NCBI RefSeq assembly: GCF_009192775.1
Contig: NZ_VTFX01000001.1
Span: 1,116,001 to 1,180,000 of the forward strand
Length of the DNA: 64,000 nt
Source of the DNA: Arthrobacter yangruifuii
GTDB lineage: Bacteria > Actinomycetota > Actinomycetes > Actinomycetales > Micrococcaceae
Direction of reading: 5' to 3'
The notes beneath the pieces are model-generated. The model did not search any database. It saw only the letters and a list, made by a program, of their open reading frames with translations, and had not been told where the DNA came from. Below are positions 60,445 to 64,000 of the stretch, piece by piece. A program made the position numbers and the translations under genes. The first letter of the stretch is position 1. Each line of letters starts with the position of its first letter.

Positions 60445-63400
60445 TCACCCGGCGGGTGCATAGGCGGTCTGTGCCTCCACCACTTCCGTTCCGTCGATGA
60501 GGAAGCACCGGCCCGGCGGACGGCGGCTCCCCGGGCTGATCCGAACTCCGAAAATGTCGCCGTCCGCCGGGGAAGCGGGTCGAAGCAGCGCCCCGTGCGG
60601 TGCCGAACGGACCTGCAGGGCCAGCGGGACGCGCGTCGTCAGCTGATGCCCGGGCACGGCGGCGAGTACGATCCTCGCACCGCGGCCCTGCAGCTGTGCC
60701 AGCTTCCCGTGGACTGCGGCAGGGAAGGACTCTGCATCATCCACCAGGAGCAGAAGGCCGCGGAGATCCTTCCCGGGCTGTTCCAACATGGACAGCACCG
60801 CCCCGGCATCCTCCTGCATCGACACCATGTGAGATTCAAGTGAAGCATCGGCGGCCCGATGGAGCTGGCGCAGGAACGACGTCCTGCCCGAGCCCCGCGG
60901 ACCGGCGACGAGGAAGACCGCACCGGGCGGGAGCCGGACTGCCGCGGTCCCCAGTTCGTCACCGCAGATGCCCACAGGCAGCCGGTCTGCAGACAGAGAC
61001 TGTTCCAGCGCCTCCGGAGCGGCAAAGGCAGGGAGACGCTCAATCCGGTGCGGCCGCCGGACTCCGGACGGCAGCGGCAGCATCAGCTCGGGCGCAGGCG
61101 GACTATCCGGCGCAAGCAGTTGGGCCGTGAGTCCCTCGGCGGTTCCGCACCGCCCCTGGACCAGGGCACGCCCCCGGATCCGGTCCATCGGAGGCAGGCG
61201 GGGCCAGGTCAGCAGTGTCTCAGCGCTTGCGTCGGCCGGGAAGTACAGCCGGTTCGGGATCAGGGGAAAGAACCTCGCGCTGAGGACCTCACGGTCCCCG
61301 GCCAGAACCACGGCGATGTCCGCGCGTTCGCCGTCCCTGACGAGGTCTGACAGATCCTCCTCGCCGGTCAACCCGCGGCCCGAGCGAAAAGCCGTGCACC
61401 AGCGGGACCATCCCGTGATGATCAGCGTCGCCCCCGCAACAGATCCCGCGGCTGCCGGCGTCCCGGGGACTCCGGCGGCCGGTGTTCCGCCCTCGAATGC
61501 GGCGCCCGGGGATGCTTCCGGATCGAGGCGGTGCAGAACATCGGCGGCGAGGTAGGCCAGCACGCGGGAAGCGCGTTCGACGTCCTGCGGGCCGACGTAG
61601 GCGCCGGTCTGCTCCGCGGCCGCGAGCCAGGCGAGGCTGCCGTCCGAATCAAGGACGTAGAGGTGCCGTCCGGATAACCCGGTGACGTGCCCTGCGGCGA
61701 TAAGGGCGAGCGAATCGGGTGCGCCCGACCTCGGAGCTCCGAGTACCGCCAGATGTGAATCGATGCCGGGATCCCACGCCAGGATCCTCTGGCCCTGCCG
61801 CTCCGGATCGTCCAGCAGGCCCAGTACCAGCCCGTCCGGGGGTGCCCCGGCGGGGACACACCAATCCGCGAGCAGATCCTTTGTCAGGGCAGGTGGCAGC
61901 GGAGGACAGACCGGATGGAAGGGAACGTGATGGCCCCCGGTGACGGCGGCTTCCCGGATAGCCGAGACGAGCCCGGAGAGAGCCTCCGGATCCGCCGTCG
62001 TTCCTGTCCGGGGCCGGGCGCCGGCGGACCATGCGGCGAAATGCTCGGGCAGTTCCTTCAGGGGGCTGTCATCGGTGCCGCTCCGCAGGGCCGTTGAAAG
62101 GCTTTGAAACAGCAACGGAGGCCTGCCGCCACTGCTGACATAGGCCCGGCCCGGAAGGTCCGGCGGGATGGCGGATGCGATGTCGGCATTGATGACGTCC
62201 CGGGATTCTGCGGCGGATTGGACCCGGAGTGCAACGCTGGTGGTGATATTCGCGCGGATATCGGTGGTGACGGCACCCTGCGGCCGCTGAGTGGCCAGGA
62301 GCAGATGCAGGCCGAGCGAGCGTCCGATGGCCGCTATCCGCATTAGCTCGGGCAGGGCATGAGGCACTTCCTCGGCCAGCATGCGGAACTCGTCAACCAC
62401 CACCAGCAGCTTGGGGACCGTTTCCGTCGCGGGACGGCAGGAGTTGTAGGCGGAAAGGTTGTCTGCTCCGGCAACGGCAAGCAGGGCTTCGCGGCGTTTG
62501 ACCTCTGCTCTCAGGGAGTTTAGGGCCCGGGCCACGTTCTCTGCGGAAAAGTCGGTCAGGAAACCCACCGTATGGGGCAGCGCAGCAAGCGGGCCGAGCC
62601 CGGAGCCGCCTTTGAAATCGATCAGGAGAACACTGATATCGGAGGGTGGATGCAGCGTGGCCAGGGAGGCTATGAAGGCGCGCAGGAACTCGGATTTCCC
62701 GGACCCCGTGGTTCCGGCCACCAGGAAATGCGGGCCGTCATGATCCAGGTCCAGACGCACCGGGCCCGAGGATGACCGGCCCACGACGGCGGCAGGTCCC
62801 GGTCCGGGGGCCTGCCAGCGGTGCAGGAGCGCTTCGACGGACCCGGCGGGATGACAGTCGTCGAAAGCCGCGGCGGACGGCAGCTCCCGGCTTCCCCCGG
62901 TTCCGCCCGGGTTCTGCCGGGGGTCCGAAGGCGAGCGGGAAGCAAGGGCACGACACAGGCGTTCGAAGGTCTTCGGTCGAATCAGATCCGGGACAAAGTC
63001 CGTGCTCCGGCCGGCGGCGACCAGCGTTCCACGGTTTGCCAGCAGCGTGACGGACACCGGGGCGGGAGGACCGCCGAACCGGATAATACTCACAAATGGG
63101 CGCCGGGCTTCGGGAAATGCCGGGAGCAGCTGCCCGGCGTATTCCGCCCAGGACGCGTGGATGAACAGCACCAGTGCGGACTGCCCTGCCGCGGCGCCCG
63201 GTGCGGGCGGGGAGACGATTGGGCCGAGGACCCGGATGGCAGCTTCGACAGCCGAGGGGGAAGCCGGCGGAAGTGCCGCCAGCGCGACCCCGGGCAGGAA
63301 CCTCGCATGTGGTTCGAGCTCCGAGGCGGTTCCGATGCAGACAATATTGGGCACCAGTGCTGCTGCCGCCTGGAACAGGAGTGTCCGGCCCAAGCCGGCC

Positions 63401-64000
63401 AGCTCCCGGTCCGGACCGTCCAGCCGAATGTCCCGGTCCCTGCCGAGCGCGAGGACAATCGGAGCAGCGGGAATCTGCGGGGGCGTGAAGTCTGCGCGCG
63501 GCGGCAGCACCTCAAGGTTTGCGGGCACGGTGCCCGCACCGATCCGGACCGGATACACCGGGGCGGAACCTGCATCCCCCGGCGGCGGGGGACCGGGAAG
63601 GGCGCCCAGTGCCCGTGTTCCGGGATCCGGTGCCGCCCGGCGGAGCCGGTCTCCGTCCTCCTTCGCGGCGCAGGCGATTGCCGCTGCCTGATTGCGCCGC
63701 CGCCGCCGGGCCCCTGCCGCGCCCAGCACTGCCGTCACCGCCGACAGTGCGCTGAAAGCCAGGAACATCCACATGCCTGTCGCCACGGCCAGCACCACGC
63801 CAAGCAGGAGCGGCAGCAGTGCGGAGACCAAGAGGAGGCCGGTCTTTTGCCCTTGTTCGGGGAACCTGAGGGTAAGCGGGATGAAGGGATCCTCCGGAAC
63901 GGTCCCGTCCCCGTGTTCTGCCCCTGGAATGAGTAACCGGCACTGGCTGTAGCCGAACCGCAGGATGGAATCCGTATCCACCGTGGCTGTTCGCACACGC
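60445..64000 (-). CDS. EssC/EccC-like FtsK/SpoIIIE ATPase (N-terminus outside window)
   Basis: About 1184 residues are visible, and the frame is open at the right edge, so the start lies beyond it; an FHA-like N-terminal part may be cut. Two transmembrane segments (LLLVSALLPLLLGVVLAVATGMW and MFLAFSALSAVTAVLGAAG) are followed by three ATPase-like domains, the plan of type VII secretion motors. Domain 1 is intact: GTTGSGKSEFL near 62700, Walker B LLVVVDEF and ATQRPQGAV. Domain 2 has only GAPRSGAPD (near 61730) in place of a P-loop. Domain 3 has GPRGSGRTS (near 60890) with Arg replacing the Lys. Degenerate later domains are common in EssC. No WXG100 gene is seen inside the window. Confidence 0.88.
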   Translation of the reverse strand, partial: RVRTATVDTDSILRFGYSQCRLLIPGAEHGDGTVPEDPFIPLTLRFPEQGQKTGLLLVSALLPLLLGVVLAVATGMWMFLAFSALSAVTAVLGAAGARRRRRNQAAAIACAAKEDGDRLRRAAPDPGTRALGALPGPPPPGDAGSAPVYPVRIGAGTVPANLEVLPPRADFTPPQIPAAPIVLALGRDRDIRLDGPDRELAGLGRTLLFQAAAALVPNIVCIGTASELEPHARFLPGVALAALPPASPSAVEAAIRVLGPIVSPPAPGAAAGQSALVLFIHASWAEYAGQLLPAFPEARRPFVSIIRFGGPPAPVSVTLLANRGTLVAAGRSTDFVPDLIRPKTFERLCRALASRSPSDPRQNPGGTGGSRELPSAAAFDDCHPAGSVEALLHRWQAPGPGPAAVVGRSSSGPVRLDLDHDGPHFLVAGTTGSGKSEFLRAFIASLATLHPPSDISVLLIDFKGGSGLGPLAALPHTVGFLTDFSAENVARALNSLRAEVKRREALLAVAGADNLSAYNSCRPATETVPKLLVVVDEFRMLAEEVPHALPELMRIAAIGRSLGLHLLLATQRPQGAVTTDIRANITTSVALRVQSAAESRDVINADIASAIPPDLPGRAYVSSGGRPPLLFQSLSTALRSGTDDSPLKELPEHFAAWSAGARPRTGTTADPEALSGLVSAIREAAVTGGHHVPFHPVCPPLPPALTKDLLADWCVPAGAPPDGLVLGLLDDPERQGQRILAWDPGIDSHLAVLGAPRSGAPDSLALIAAGHVTGLSGRHLYVLDSDGSLAWLAAAEQTGAYVGPQDVERASRVLAYLAADVLHRLDPEASPGAAFEGGTPAAGVPGTPAAAGSVAGATLIITGWSRWCTAFRSGRGLTGEEDLSDLVRDGERADIAVVLAGDREVLSARFFPLIPNRLYFPADASAETLLTWPRLPPMDRIRGRALVQGRCGTAEGLTAQLLAPDSPPAPELMLPLPSGVRRPHRIERLPAFAAPEALEQSLSADRLPVGICGDELGTAAVRLPPGAVFLVAGPRGSGRTSFLRQLHRAADASLESHMVSMQEDAGAVLSMLEQPGKDLRGLLLLVDDAESFPAAVHGKLAQLQGRGARIVLAAVPGHQLTTRVPLALQVRSAPHGALLRPASPADGDIFGVRISPGSRRPPGRCFLIDGTEVVEAQTAYAPAG

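Noticed and set aside
1-64000. Insertion sequences, prophage, CRISPR array, anti-phage system
   Set aside because: I looked for transposase, integrase, Cas, restriction-modification and toxin-antitoxin patterns and for regular repeats with spacers. The only recombination-like protein is the isolated excisionase-type HTH, which has no partner.

Overview
The window is a continuous stretch of chromosome from a high-GC Gram-positive bacterium (Actinomycetota). Several gene groups are diagnostic: mtrA-mtrB-lpqB, whiB1 next to a PdtaS-type kinase, adnB-nudC-uvrD2, a UPF0182/PDZ-Lon pair, a Rv3235-like protein beside secA, and an NAD-dependent glutamate dehydrogenase of the 180-kDa class. Gene order resembles pieces of the Mycobacterium tuberculosis Rv3193c-Rv3202c, Rv3024c-Rv3030 and Rv3219-Rv3246c regions. 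The lack of mycolate-type genes and the general content suggest Micrococcaceae (Arthrobacter or a relative). That genus guess is inference. I see no insertion sequence, prophage, CRISPR array or rRNA. One tRNA gene (initiator Met) is present.

Layout. 1-8.3 kb: DNA repair and nucleotide clean-up (end of adnB, nudC, uvrD2), interrupted by a reverse-strand YtrA-like GntR/ABC operon and a phosphotransferase with a repeat-rich tail. 8.3-16.5 kb: a degenerate ThiF-like protein, a YgjP/SprT-like metallopeptidase, a zincin-2 protein, a secreted PDZ-Lon-like protease and a UPF0182 membrane protein. 16.5-21.7 kb: tRNA-fMet, pspA, a TPM-domain envelope protein and an HtrA-type protease, together an envelope-stress block. 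21.8-31.5 kb: etfBA with a PIG-L deacetylase, a methyltransferase, trmL, a J-domain protein, a truncated epoxide hydrolase, nifS-mnmA (tRNA 2-thiolation), chorismate mutase and a MetE-fold protein. 31.5-37.9 kb: a six-gene reverse operon (membrane protein, DUF4129, DUF4350, MoxR, DUF58, DUF4166). 38.1-48.2 kb: mtrAB-lpqB, comF-like, long hpf, a YcaQ-like protein and secA.

48.2-52.9 kb is the least understood part. It has a Rv3235-like protein, a LysM membrane protein, an unknown leaderless gene, an excisionase-type HTH protein, a SAF-domain (CpaB/RcpC-like) protein and a CpaE/MinD-like protein without P-loop lysines. 53.0-59.7 kb holds gdh, pdtaS and whiB1, the last with a CRP-type site upstream. 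The window ends in a small membrane protein and an EssC/EccC-like FtsK protein cut by the right edge, which points to a type VII secretion locus beyond it.

The most striking global signal is regulatory. At least seven genes have a TANNNT hexamer exactly 6 nt before the start codon, the geometry of leaderless mRNAs. Other points of interest are two perfect TTATCCACA DnaA boxes in intergenic DNA, nested direct repeats at 49.75-49.83 kb, a J-domain fused to a NERD-like domain without its catalytic residues, and a ThiF-fold protein lacking adenylation residues inside a protease neighbourhood. I found no clear-cut new defence or mobile system. The best candidates for undescribed biology are the 48.2-52.9 kb cluster and the ThiF/peptidase cluster.
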